A stretch of 57,148 bases of DNA from positions 1 through 57,148 of the forward strand of contig NZ_NHSK01000213.1 in NCBI RefSeq assembly GCF_016653355.1, read 5' to 3'. Made by a program: the position numbers and the translations under genes. The stretch is from Rhodoplanes elegans. GTDB taxonomy: Bacteria; Pseudomonadota; Alphaproteobacteria; Rhizobiales; Xanthobacteraceae. The notes under the pieces were generated by a model that worked only from the letters and a program-made list of their open reading frames with translations, was not told the origin of the DNA and searched no databases. This document shows, piece by piece, positions 11,599 through 19,402 of this stretch (its first letter is position 1; the number at the start of each line of letters is the position of its first letter).

Positions 11599-12591
11599 AT
11601 GCGCCGCATTCTCGTCCTGCTCAACGCCCGTGCCGGCACCGTCGTCGACTGCGGGGCCGACACCGTGACGGCGGCGCTGGCCGCGCTCGGCGAGGGCGGC
11701 CGCCAGGTCGACATCCATCTGGTCGCGCCCAAGGCGATGCCGGCCGCCATTGCCGAGGCCGCCCGCGCGTCGCACGACGCCCTTGTGGTCGGCGGCGGCG
11801 ACGGCAGCGTCAACCTCGCCGCCCGGTCGCTCGCCGGCACCGGCAAGGTGCTGGGGGTGCTGCCCTTCGGCACCATGAACCTGCTCGCCCGCGACCTCGG
11901 CATGCCGGCCGGCATCGACGCCGCCGTGGCGGCCCTGCAGGCGGCGACGCCGGCCGACATCGACCTCGCGACGCTCGACGGCCGCCCGTTCCACTCGCTG
12001 TCCGGCATCGGCTTCTTCAGCCAGATGGCGCGCGCCCGCGAGGAGACCCGCGGCCACCCCCTCGGGCGCTTCCTCGGGGTCGCCTGGGCGGCCCTCAAGG
12101 CGCTGCGCCGCAGCGGCCGGTTCCGCTTCGAGGTGGCGCTCGACGGGCGCCGCGAGATCGTCGACGCCTATGCCGTGCTGGTCACCAACAACCGTTTCGG
12201 GCCGGACTGGCGGCGTCCGCGGCTCGACGAGGGGCTGCTCGAGGTCCACATCGCCGAGGACGCGAGCACGCTCGGCCTCGCCCGCGCCGGCGCCGACCTG
12301 CTCACCGGTGCATGGCGCGACAATCCCGGCATCCGCAGCGTCACGGCCCGCGAGGTGACGATCTCCCACGTCCGCCGCCGCGCCTGGACGGCGACCGACG
12401 GCGAGCTCGTCCGCGCCGCCGTGCCGCTGCATTACGGCATCGTGCCGCGCGCCCTGACGATCCTCCAGGCGCCGGCCGAAACGGCGCCGGCGCCGGCCGT
12501 GCGGACCGGTACCACTGCGGGCGCACCGGCGGCGGGCCCCGAACCACGGACCGTCAGCGACGCCCGCACGGGCGCCGACCTGCCGGCGTGA
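11599..12591 (+). CDS. Diacylglycerol kinase-like lipid kinase (DAGK catalytic domain)
   Basis: A 330-residue soluble lipid kinase of the YegS/DgkB/sphingosine-kinase fold. The nucleotide-binding signature VVGGGDGSVNLAA lies near residue 66-78, LPFGTMNLLARDLGMP follows, and GIGFFSQMARAREE and LVTNNRFGPDWRRPRLDEGLLEV mark the C-terminal domain. It would phosphorylate diacylglycerol or a related lipid at the inner membrane. The start at 11,599 gives MRRILVLLNARAG. The last 45 residues are Ala/Pro/Thr-rich. It is the last chromosomal gene before tRNA-Phe. Confidence 0.88.
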   Translation: MRRILVLLNARAGTVVDCGADTVTAALAALGEGGRQVDIHLVAPKAMPAAIAEAARASHDALVVGGGDGSVNLAARSLAGTGKVLGVLPFGTMNLLARDLGMPAGIDAAVAALQAATPADIDLATLDGRPFHSLSGIGFFSQMARAREETRGHPLGRFLGVAWAALKALRRSGRFRFEVALDGRREIVDAYAVLVTNNRFGPDWRRPRLDEGLLEVHIAEDASTLGLARAGADLLTGAWRDNPGIRSVTAREVTISHVRRRAWTATDGELVRAAVPLHYGIVPRALTILQAPAETAPAPAVRTGTTAGAPAAGPEPRTVSDARTGADLPA

Positions 12592-12739
12592 CGGGGTGCG
12601 TACCTCGGCCGCGGGCGAGCAAAAACGCCTGTCGCAATCCCGTCGCGGTCGGCTTGCCATCCGCCCAGTGAGCCTCTATAACCCCCCCGCTCGCCGATGC
12701 CTCGGGGTTCTGCTCCGGCATCGCGCTTTTCGCGGGCAC

Positions 12740-12815
12740 GCCCAGGTAGCTCAGTTGGTAGAGCACGTGACTGAAAATCACGGTGTCGGTGGTTCGATTC
12801 CGCCCCTGGGCACCA
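12740..12815 (+). tRNA. tRNA-Phe (anticodon GAA)
   Basis: 76 bases fold into a standard cloverleaf: acceptor stem GCCCAGG/CCTGGGC, D arm with AGCTCAGTTGGTAGAGC, anticodon stem CGTGA/TCACG with loop CTGAAAA (anticodon GAA), T arm with GGTTCGATTCC, discriminator A and encoded CCA. Its 3' end is the attachment site of the element that follows. Confidence 0.97.
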
Positions 12816-12816
12816 T
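12795..12816 (+). other. attL core: 3' end of tRNA-Phe
   Basis: The 22 bases from the T arm through CCA plus one base recur at 51,149-51,169 with a single G missing in the CCTGGG run. A P4-type integrase begins 163 bases away. Together these mark the left end of the element. Confidence 0.88.
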
Positions 12817-12929
12817 TACCCCTGCGCATAGCTCTCCATAAATCCTCAAAAATGCCCTGCAATCAGTGAGTTGCGCGCTCCTTCCGTGCGCATGGCGACT
12901 CATGCGCGAACATTGCTACTCAGAATTTT

Positions 12930-12978
12930 GGGGGTAGAATCGGAGTCATCGATACCCCCAGCGCGAGGCGATACCCCC
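12930..12978. promoter_or_regulatory. Candidate integrase arm-binding sites, left end
   Basis: GGGGGTA occurs at 12,930-12,936 and its complement TACCCCC at 12,953-12,959 and 12,972-12,978, the last touching the integrase start codon. Matching copies lie at 51,073-51,079 and 51,087-51,092 at the other end. This arrangement fits arm-type sites of a P4-like integrase, which would also let it repress its own gene. Confidence 0.6.
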
Positions 12979-14196
12979 ATGTCGCTGACCGACGCCGCGA
13001 TCCGTGCCGCGAAGCCCCGCGACAAGCCGTTCAAGCTCTCCGATGGCGGCGGGCTATACCTCGTTGTTAGCCCGAGCGGCGGCAAGCTGTGGCGGCTGAA
13101 GTACCGCTATCTCGGCCGCGAGAAGCTCCTCTCCTTCGGGCCGTACCCGCTGCTGCAATTGGCGGAAGCCCGGCGCCGCCGCGACGATGCAAAACGCCTC
13201 CTGCTCGACGGAACCGATCCTTCAATCCAAAAGAAGCAGGATCGGCTCGCGGCCGAGGCCGCCACCCGCAACACGTTCGGGATCGTGGCCGAGGAGTACA
13301 TTGCGAACAAAGAGGCGAACGAGGCGGCTTCGATGACAGTCAAGAAGCTGCGATGGCTGCTTCAGGACCTTGCCGCCCCGCTCGCCAACCGTCCGATCGC
13401 CGACATCAAACCCGCCGAAATCCTCGACGTGCTCCGCCGGGTCGAAAAGAGCGGCCGGCGCGAAAGCGCCCGACGGCTCCGCGGCGCAATCGGCAGCGTA
13501 TTCCGCCTCGCCATCGTAACGCTGCGCGCCGAGGCCGATCCGACCCTTCCCCTGAAGGGAGCCCTCCAGCCGCCGAAGGTTCAGCATCGTCCCGCGATCG
13601 TCGACGAGAAGCACCTCGGGGCGCTGATGAAGTCCATCGACGAATATGACGGCTGGCCGACCCTCACGGCGGCGCTGAAGTTCACTGCCCTCACCTGCGC
13701 GCGACCCGGGGAGGTGCGTGGCACTCGCCGCGAGGAGATCGACTTTGAGAAAGCGCGATGGCGCATTCCCGGCGAACGGATGAAGATGCGCCGCCCTCAC
13801 GACGTTCCGCTCTCGCGGCAGGCGATTGCAGTCCTCCGAGACATCTGGCCGCTCTCCGACCACGGCGAACTCGTCTTCCCGTCGATCCGCTCCAACCGAC
13901 GCCCGCTGTCGGAGAATGCGATGAATTCGGCGCTCCGCCGCATGGGCTACGAGAAGGACGAGATGACCGCCCACGGCTTTCGTTCGTCCGCGAGCACGAT
14001 CTTGAACGCCCGCGGCTTCGATCCGGATGTGATCGAGGCCGCGCTCGGTCACCAGGACGAAAACGTCATCCGGCGGATCTATAACCGCGCCACCTACTGG
14101 CCCGAGCGCGTGAAGCTCATGCAAGCCTGGGCCGATCTGCTCGATGACTTGCGCTCAAATGACAATATTCTCAACAGCACTGCTCGTTCCATATAA
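12979..14196 (+). CDS. P4-type tyrosine recombinase/integrase
   Basis: The 405-residue product has the DUF4102 N-terminal arm-binding domain (MSLTDAAIRAAKPRDKPFKLSDGGGLYLVV), a central core-binding region (about 100-200) and the catalytic domain. The catalytic set is complete: Arg242 in CARPGEV, the Lys region KMRRPHDVPL, His332 and Arg335 in HGFRS, His358 in LGHQ and Tyr368 in RIYNRA. It would recombine attP with the 3' end of tRNA-Phe. The ATG at 12,979 is the conserved family start. The last 15 residues (after LLDD) differ from the normal ending; the ordinary ending is found detached at 15,112-15,192. Confidence 0.95.
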   Translation: MSLTDAAIRAAKPRDKPFKLSDGGGLYLVVSPSGGKLWRLKYRYLGREKLLSFGPYPLLQLAEARRRRDDAKRLLLDGTDPSIQKKQDRLAAEAATRNTFGIVAEEYIANKEANEAASMTVKKLRWLLQDLAAPLANRPIADIKPAEILDVLRRVEKSGRRESARRLRGAIGSVFRLAIVTLRAEADPTLPLKGALQPPKVQHRPAIVDEKHLGALMKSIDEYDGWPTLTAALKFTALTCARPGEVRGTRREEIDFEKARWRIPGERMKMRRPHDVPLSRQAIAVLRDIWPLSDHGELVFPSIRSNRRPLSENAMNSALRRMGYEKDEMTAHGFRSSASTILNARGFDPDVIEAALGHQDENVIRRIYNRATYWPERVKLMQAWADLLDDLRSNDNILNSTARSI

Positions 14197-14220
14197 AAAG
14201 GGCCCCTAGAAGGAGGCCCT
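14193..14220 (-). terminator. Possible minus-strand terminator at integrase 3' end
   Basis: AGGGCC (14,200-14,205) pairs with GGCCCT (14,215-14,220). Read on the minus strand the stem is followed by TTTTTATAT, so it would end transcripts coming from the minus-strand gene at 14,462-14,965. It overlaps the integrase stop codon. Confidence 0.45.
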
Positions 14221-14461
14221 CAAACGGCACGAATTCGACCCTCTCATCCGACGATAAGAAGAACGAAATTCAGAAATGACAACATAAGCGCCCCAGCCGA
14301 AAGGCCTAGAGCGACGTCCGACTTCCATGAATTCCATGCTGCCCCAGTCGAGGACTGTCCCGTGCACATTGCCGCACCTCGCGCGTTTCAGTAGCCAACG
14401 ACTATTCATTGACTACACAAAATGCACGAGTATTTATAGTATAATACACCCGATCTTTATG

Positions 14462-14965
14462 TCAATGCCCCCTCTTGGCGAGAGCCACAACAGCAACAAT
14501 GAATGACAACACAGTGCCTGTTGCTGAGAACATAGTAACGATCATCTGCCGCGATGCGATCGCATTCGCCTCCCTCTTTGCCCGCTCATTCAAAGCCACC
14601 TCAACATACTGTTTTACCACCTGGGGGCGGACTCCACGACAATCAATGAGTTCCTTGTCGCCACAAACATCTCCTTCTGTGGTCTTAAGGATGATCAGGT
14701 CTTCTGTTGGCAAGCCCCGGACCGCTGACACCAAAAGCCGCAATGTCGCACGCATCTCCGAAGGCTGCACAGCCGTCAACTTTGTAAACGTATCCCAATG
14801 TCCACTGTAGCTAGTGTCGTCGTACCCTCTATCGAAGGAGTACGATTCCCCGTTAGGTCGCTCGAACAAACGTTGCTGCATCATCAATGTCACCTCCAAC
14901 GCAGCAACACCTACTGTGAATCCAATACTGAAAGCGACTGTCGTAAAGAGGGTGATCCTTTTCAT
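14462..14965 (-). CDS. Small membrane protein of unknown function
   Basis: A 167-residue product without a recognised family. It begins MKRITLFTTVAFSIGFTVGVAA, a membrane anchor or uncleaved signal, has a soluble middle part (VCGDKELIDCRGVRPQVVKQYVEVAL, two cysteines about eight apart) and ends with a second hydrophobic segment (MIVTMFSATGTVLSFIVAVVALAK) followed by RGH. GC is clearly lower than in the integrase. It lies alone between the integrase and a detached duplicate of the integrase end, so it looks like a later insertion. Confidence 0.6.
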   Translation of the reverse strand: MKRITLFTTVAFSIGFTVGVAALEVTLMMQQRLFERPNGESYSFDRGYDDTSYSGHWDTFTKLTAVQPSEMRATLRLLVSAVRGLPTEDLIILKTTEGDVCGDKELIDCRGVRPQVVKQYVEVALNERAKREANAIASRQMIVTMFSATGTVLSFIVAVVALAKRGH

Positions 14966-15111
14966 GGGTGATCTCTGAGTTCAACACCACGGGACATTTC
15001 CGCCTATGAATGGCAGGCCTGTATTCGACACCCTATCACCGAGAGGTCTCTCTCCGTGAGTCCGTTTGAAGTTCCAATTCGTTGACTGATGCATGTGACG
15101 CTGCGTCAAGA

Positions 15112-15192
15112 CGCGCCACCTACTGGCCGGAGCGCGTGAAGCTGATGCAGGCGTGGGCCGATCTGCTCGACGATTTCAGATCGCGGAAATAA
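15112..15192 (+). pseudogene. Detached 3' fragment of a P4-type integrase gene
   Basis: The bases encode RATYWPERVKLMQAWADLLD followed by DFRSRK and a stop. The first 20 residues are identical to residues from about 370 of the intact integrase (14,086-14,151), but with several synonymous differences. It has no upstream coding part. With the intact copy it brackets about 1 kb of lower-GC DNA, showing that the integrase 3' end was swapped or that a second, related element once occupied the site. Confidence 0.85.
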
Positions 15193-15383
15193 TCTCACTT
15201 GTTGGAACTGATGCGCTCTCAATCCGAGTATGGGTCGCTTTCAGGCGACCGTCCCGACGCAAAAGATTCACCGAAGCGCAGAGAACGCCTTTTACCCGCA
15301 TAGCGGGAGGTGTATTGTCATTCCTGCCCGCTAGCTGGTTCCTGGCGAGCATCGCGATGCTCCCTCTCACGAGGGAGTGTCCG

Positions 15384-15590
15384 ATGACACGGAAACTGGT
15401 ATCGAAGAAGGAATTGAAATCGATCTATGGCGTGCCCTACTCGTTCGCGCACATTGCGCGGCTCGAAGTCGCCGGCTCATTCCCCCTGCGGGTACGGCTG
15501 GGTGCCTGCAGAGTCGCGTGGGTCGCCGATGAAGTGGAAGCATGGATAGACGAGCGTGTCGCTTCACGCGCCAACGCATCTCCTTCTTGA
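15384..15590 (+). CDS. AlpA-like DNA-binding protein (excisionase/regulator family)
   Basis: A 68-residue protein with an AlpA/MerR-like winged helix-turn-helix: VSKKELKSIYGVPYSFAHIARLEVAGSFPLRVRLGACRVAWVADEVEAWIDERV. AlpA proteins next to P4-type integrases act as excision factors or activate the integrase gene. A good ribosome-binding site (GAGGGAG) lies before the ATG at 15,384. It is followed by a strong hairpin. The C-terminal tail SRANASPS is short and unstructured. Confidence 0.82.
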   Translation: MTRKLVSKKELKSIYGVPYSFAHIARLEVAGSFPLRVRLGACRVAWVADEVEAWIDERVASRANASPS

Positions 15591-15592
15591 TT

Positions 15593-15631
15593 GGGTGGAG
15601 CCCCGGGGTCCAACCCGGGGCTTCCCAATTC
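15593..15631. terminator. Strong hairpin after the AlpA-like gene
   Basis: ATTGGG and CCCAAT flank a central stem GCCCCGGG/CCCGGGGC with loop GTCCAA. There is no clear T run directly after it, so it may act as a terminator with help, or as an RNA stabiliser. It begins within three bases of the stop codon. Confidence 0.5.
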
Positions 15632-15705
15632 AGCAGCGGTTCTTTCCCCGCTCGATGCAGCGTTCCTCCAGTTCGAACCTTATGATCCGCCGGACGGAGG
15701 CTCCC

Positions 15706-15921
15706 GTGGCTGATGACGACTGGAAATGGGCGCAGGTCGATGCAGAAGCCGCGGCTCAGCGAAAGCAAGAATGGATGCGTGAGCGGAACGAGCGACTGGC
15801 ACGGCTTGGATTGTCAGGACGCGATACGCGACCCCGCTGCATCCACTGTGGACAACCATTCGAGATGTTTACGTCTGGTGCGGGCCAATACGGCATCTGC
15901 CAACAGTGCGTCGATGGCTAG
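15706..15921 (+). CDS. Small zinc-ribbon protein
   Basis: A 71-residue product: a charged helical N-terminal half (DDDWKWAQVDAEAAAQRKQEWMRERNERLARLG) and a C-terminal zinc ribbon with two CxxC pairs (CIHCGQPFEMF ... GICQQCVDG). The GTG at 15,706 was chosen because GGAGG lies five bases upstream; an ATG at 15,682 is in frame but precedes that site. No family is recognised; such proteins are common plasmid accessory genes and may bind nucleic acid. Confidence 0.6.
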   Translation: MADDDWKWAQVDAEAAAQRKQEWMRERNERLARLGLSGRDTRPRCIHCGQPFEMFTSGAGQYGICQQCVDG

Positions 15922-16057
15922 ATCAGATTTTCGTTGAACGAAATCACATCGCCAGCCCCGCCACTTCTACACCACGACGACCACCCGGATTCCTTCCCTA
16001 TCAAGCGCTTTGGGGATAAGCCGGCCACGCTTGGTTGCGCCGCGCTATCATCAAGGC

Positions 16058-16795
16058 ATGAGCGACGACAACCTGCGACAGGATGCGGCGACAAGCCCCG
16101 ACCAGTCGCGACATGTCGCGACCAGCGACGACACCCAACGACAACCCACCTTCCGCTCGGACAGCGACTTCACTCTCACGATCGAGGACGCGCTCGCCCG
16201 CTACGAGCACGCCGGTCATCCGCGCACTCCCCGTAGCATTCAGCGCTATTGTGCAAAGGGACATCTCGACTGCCGCCGCATCGAGACCCCGTTTGGTGAG
16301 AAGTACCTCATAGATCCCGAGTCGGTCGCAAAACACATCGCGTACATTGAGGAGGTGCGACCGGTCACGACAGGCCACGACATGTCGCAGCCTGTCGCCC
16401 CCTCTGTCGCCGCTCCAGAGCCGAGCGACAAGCCCCGACAAGAGTTCACGACAAGCCCCGACCAGTCGCGACATGTCGCGACTGGTCGCAGTAATGAAAT
16501 CGAGCAGGACGAGCAGCGACCAGCGCCGACAAAGCCCGACCTGTCGCAGCCTGTCGCAGCAGAAGAGCGCTACGTGAAGGCAATCGAGCGTGAGAACGAA
16601 TTTCTACGTGGGCAGATCATCACAAAGGACACCCAGATCAAAGAGCTGACCGAGCGCAACAGGGAAACGAATGTGCTCGTGGGAAGCTTGCACCGACTGC
16701 TGTCGCCGCTGCTCCCATTGCTCGGCGCATCAGAGCTGAACCGGCCGACTGACCCGCTGCGTCCGATCGACCCGCCTTCTCCTCCGGCATACTGA
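16058..16795 (+). CDS. Putative DNA-binding protein: MerR-like HTH plus coiled coil, gene rich in TGTCGC repeats
   Basis: A 245-residue protein. Residues about 40-95 (LTIEDALARYEHAGHPRTPRSIQRYCAKGHLDCRRIE...) resemble a MerR/AlpA-type helix-turn-helix; about 170-215 (RYVKAIERENEFLRGQIITKDTQIKELTERN) form a coiled coil. Disordered segments contain repeated SPDQSRHVAT and LSQPVA units. At DNA level these segments are dense in CGACA/TGTCG, including palindromes at 16,105-16,122 and 16,462-16,485. It sits directly upstream of the replication initiator, so a partition, copy-control or KfrA-like role is plausible. A TATCAT box ends 6 bases before the ATG, suggesting a leaderless message. Confidence 0.7.
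   Translation: MSDDNLRQDAATSPDQSRHVATSDDTQRQPTFRSDSDFTLTIEDALARYEHAGHPRTPRSIQRYCAKGHLDCRRIETPFGEKYLIDPESVAKHIAYIEEVRPVTTGHDMSQPVAPSVAAPEPSDKPRQEFTTSPDQSRHVATGRSNEIEQDEQRPAPTKPDLSQPVAAEERYVKAIERENEFLRGQIITKDTQIKELTERNRETNVLVGSLHRLLSPLLPLLGASELNRPTDPLRPIDPPSPPAY
16105..16122. repeat. Perfect 18-nt palindrome containing GCGACATGTCGC (site 1)
   Basis: GTCGCGACATGTCGCGAC is its own reverse complement and lies inside the HTH/coiled-coil gene. The same core recurs at 16,462-16,485 and at 28,598-28,611. Confidence 0.85.
16462..16485. repeat. Perfect 24-nt palindrome containing GCGACATGTCGC (site 2)
   Basis: An extended copy of the 16,105 site with CCAG/CTGG ends, perfect over 24 bases. It is embedded in a run of TGTCGC/GCGACA half-sites between about 16,370 and 16,565 inside the same gene. 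Confidence 0.85.
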
Positions 16796-16852
16796 CCTGT
16801 CCACACACTCGCACCGAGCAACCCGTTGATGCCGCTATAATGAGCGGTACGT

Positions 16853-18337
16853 ATGGAACGGAAGGCAACGGGATCGGATAAGCCAGCGAGCATCGAAAGC
16901 TCGAAACTCTACCTGGAGAGCACGCTCCTGAGGATCGCCGGTGCTCTGTTCTGCCACGACCAAAAGAGCGCCGTGACGCGCACAGCCGAAATCGAACTCA
17001 ACAGCGGCATCGTCGACAAGCACATCGTGATCCGCCCCGATCCCAAGCTCGGCCAGCCAGGACCACTCGCACACAAAATCTTCGTCGCCCTGATCAAGAA
17101 GCACTCCGACTACGGTAAACCGGTTCGATCAGAAATCCACTTCACCAAGCGGGAAATCGGCCGGCTCATCGGCCGCAAGGATTGGGGCGGCCGCGACAGC
17201 GAGCAACTCGCACGCGCCCTCCATGAGATCCACTACACCTTCGTCAAAACGCATTTCAAAAAGCCAGGGGGCACATTTCAGGAGCACTCGTTCACCGTCT
17301 TCCCGGAGATCCTCATCGAACGCCGGGAGTTTCCGAGCGATCCGATCGAGGCATGCACCATCACGCTCGCAGCACCGATTGTCCGCTCCCTGGAGGACGA
17401 GCACTTCACTTGCTTGAACCACGCGCTCATGCAGCGGCTTGGGACGGTCGGCCAGGCGCTGTACATGCGCATCTTTTTTCACTTCGCAAACCTGTACACG
17501 GGCGCCAATGGGAGCCACCTGGAGTTCGTCAAGCGATACGACGACATCTGCGCAGAGTGGCTCGGTGGGCTTACTGTCCTCCGGTACGAATCCGATATTC
17601 GCCGTCAAATCGGCACGCACCTCACCCAACTCGTTGAGGAAGGAGTCCTCGCTTCGTTTACGCTCGCGAAGGCCAAGAGCAAATCGCAAGGCGGCTGGGT
17701 CGTCAGTTTTCGCCCAGGAACCACGTTCTTTGAGGACTATGCTCGCTTCTACCGCCGGCAGCAGGCGGGCCGCGTGGAGGCCCAGTTCGAGCCCCAGCAG
17801 AAGGAGGTCGGGGAACCCCTGAAACTCGCGTACCTCTTCGCGGAAAAACGCACAGGGCAGCCCGCCGCCTCGATCGCATACGTCAATTCGAAGGACGTAG
17901 AGACGGCAAAGGACATCCTCGCAGAAATTCCGTTCGACGATGCCCCACGCTTCCTTGATTTTGCCCTCGCCGCGGCAGCGGCGACCCGCTTCGATGTACA
18001 GACCCTTGGCGGCCTCAGGCAGTACATCGCTCCGTACAAGGCGCGCCAAGCCACGGACAAGGCCGCTGCCGCCCGGGAGGCGGCACGCCGGGAAAAGGAC
18101 GACGCAGAACGGCAACAGTACGCATACGAGAGTTACCGCCGAAAACGGGCGAATGCGATCTTCGCAACTCTCACCCCGCAAGAGCAGCTGGAAGTCGAAG
18201 AGATCGCCCGGAAGGGGACGGCCGGCCTCAGCGGTTCCCTCCAGAAGATGATGTTCGAATTCAAGCGTGCCGACGCGACGGCCCAGCGATACAGCGACAG
18301 AATCGCTTCTTTCGAGCGGTGGGTCGCCGATCGATGA
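16853..18337 (+). CDS. Plasmid replication initiator protein (RPA-like)
   Basis: The 494-residue product fits the proteobacterial replication initiator A family. The N-terminal winged-helix part contains LLRIAGALFCHDQKSAVTRT, then IVIRPDPKLGQPGPLAHKIFVALIKK and FTKREIGRLIGRKDWGGRDSEQLARALHEIHYTFV; a second winged-helix-like part spans about 190-300, followed by a charged helical tail (about 390-490). Initiators of this type bind iterons and open the origin. Four 20-bp iterons start at the stop codon (18,339), and an AT-rich tract follows. TATAAT at 16,836-16,841 ends 11 bases before the ATG, so the message may have little or no leader. Confidence 0.85.
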   Translation: MERKATGSDKPASIESSKLYLESTLLRIAGALFCHDQKSAVTRTAEIELNSGIVDKHIVIRPDPKLGQPGPLAHKIFVALIKKHSDYGKPVRSEIHFTKREIGRLIGRKDWGGRDSEQLARALHEIHYTFVKTHFKKPGGTFQEHSFTVFPEILIERREFPSDPIEACTITLAAPIVRSLEDEHFTCLNHALMQRLGTVGQALYMRIFFHFANLYTGANGSHLEFVKRYDDICAEWLGGLTVLRYESDIRRQIGTHLTQLVEEGVLASFTLAKAKSKSQGGWVVSFRPGTTFFEDYARFYRRQQAGRVEAQFEPQQKEVGEPLKLAYLFAEKRTGQPAASIAYVNSKDVETAKDILAEIPFDDAPRFLDFALAAAAATRFDVQTLGGLRQYIAPYKARQATDKAAAAREAARREKDDAERQQYAYESYRRKRANAIFATLTPQEQLEVEEIARKGTAGLSGSLQKMMFEFKRADATAQRYSDRIASFERWVADR

Positions 18338-18338
18338 G

Positions 18339-18456
18339 GTGTGGGTTCTGACACGAGACCGGCTCAACAGAGCCGTATTTTGGCGCCCCAGGTTGTGGGT
18401 TTTGACCCGAGAGAGTGTGGGTTCTGACACGAGAAAGTGTGGGTTCTGACCCGAGA
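18339..18456 (+). repeat. Four iterons of a plasmid-type replication origin
   Basis: Twenty-base direct repeats with consensus GTGTGGGTTCTGACMCGAGA lie at 18,339-18,358, 18,393-18,412, 18,415-18,434 and 18,437-18,456. The last three are spaced exactly 22 bp (two helical turns). Between the first and second is a small hairpin (GGCTC/GAGCC). Their place immediately after the initiator gene is typical of iteron plasmids. Confidence 0.88.
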
Positions 18457-18851
18457 TAATTGCACTCGGGATGCCGAGAAATGGCTCTGTTGCAGGCCAT
18501 CTCGGAATGAGCCCGGCTCTCTAATATCTTCTTATATATTCAACACAGGGAAGTGTGTTTCCAAGGAAGACGGAGACGACCGATCCACAACGCACCGATT
18601 GCCACTGGCAGCGCGATCAGCAGCCCATACAGCGTGAGGCGACATTCCGCTCCGACTCCGCCGAAGCCCTAATTTTTTGGTCGTTACAGTTCAGGGCGTA
18701 ATTCACCCCCGACACCACGAACGGGGGACGATTGACAAAACTCCACCCGCATGGTGTCGCACAATATCTATTTTGCGACATGCAGCGGCCGAGATGTCAA
18801 GTTTTGCGGCCTTCATTGCGGATTTCTGCAGCTGCTTTACAATTCCCGCAT
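18457..18851. other. Probable origin region: AT-rich tract and toxin-antitoxin promoter
   Basis: After the iterons comes an AT-rich tract at about 18,520-18,545 (CTAATATCTTCTTATATATT), a candidate unwinding element. Further on are a CCCCCG/CGGGGG hairpin (18,706-18,727), an inverted repeat TGTCGCA-N12-TGCGACA (18,755-18,780) with the same half-site as the palindromes at 16.1 and 28.6 kb, and a -10 box TACAAT (18,838-18,843) whose end is 8 bases before the antitoxin ATG. No gene is seen here. Confidence 0.65.
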
Positions 18852-19091
18852 ATGACCGAGGTGCAGATCCGAAACCTTCTCGAACGAACGGCCGAGTGGC
18901 CGGCGGCGGCTCAGGAAGAACTGATCCGCGTGATGACGGACATCGAGAACCGCTACAGCGCGGTCTACCACGTTGACGATGAGGACCGCGCCGCTCTCAA
19001 CCGCAGTCAGGCCGATGTTGAGGCCGGTCGCTTTGCTTCTGATCAGGATATCAAGGCGACCTTCGAGCGCTTCAACCTTGGCCGAGCATGA
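18852..19091 (+). CDS. Antitoxin of a ParD/ParE-like module
   Basis: A 79-residue acidic protein (MTEVQIRNLLERTAEWPAAAQEELIRVMTDIENRY ... DIKATFERFNLGRA) of the kind that partners RelE/ParE toxins, with helical N-terminal part and the common FERFN-type toxin-binding tail. Its stop overlaps the toxin start by four bases (ATGA), the normal arrangement. The ATG at 18,852 follows a TACAAT box by only 8 bases, with no ribosome-binding site, so translation is probably leaderless. It would stabilise the element when excised or replicating. Confidence 0.82.
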   Translation: MTEVQIRNLLERTAEWPAAAQEELIRVMTDIENRYSAVYHVDDEDRAALNRSQADVEAGRFASDQDIKATFERFNLGRA

Positions 19092-19402
19092 AGCTTCGCT
19101 ACACGGAAACGGCCCTCGCCGAAATCGACAAGATCATCACCTCAATCGAAAAGGACAACGTCACAGCCGCCGCTCACGTAAGTGCGGCCATTCAAGCCGC
19201 CATGCGAAGGCTCAGCGAATTTCCCCTACTCGCGATCGAGACCGACGTTCCCGGGGTTCGAGTGCTCCCCGTCCTCCCCTATCGCTACGTCATATTTTAC
19301 AATACCTGCGACGATGCGATCGTCGTTCGCAACGTACGCCACACGTCACGCCTCCGCCGATTTGGTGCAGTCGCCCCCGACCGACATTTGGAGAGCCTGT
19401 GA
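19088..19402 (+). CDS. RelE/ParE family toxin
   Basis: A 104-residue ParE-like toxin: MKLRYTETALAEIDKIITSIEKDN at the start, LSEFPLLAIETDVPGVRVLPVLPYRYVIFYN in the middle and VVRNVRHTSRLRRF near the end, matching the RelE/ParE core of two helices followed by beta strands. ParE members poison gyrase, RelE members cut mRNA; the conserved pattern here is closer to ParE. It is translationally coupled to the antitoxin upstream. Confidence 0.85.
   Translation: MKLRYTETALAEIDKIITSIEKDNVTAAAHVSAAIQAAMRRLSEFPLLAIETDVPGVRVLPVLPYRYVIFYNTCDDAIVVRNVRHTSRLRRFGAVAPDRHLESL

Noticed and set aside
18339-18456. Possible CRISPR array
   Set aside because: The 20-base repeats have 2-bp gaps (and one 34-bp gap), not 30-40-bp unique spacers, and no cas genes exist; they are iterons. 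No CRISPR array is seen anywhere in the window.
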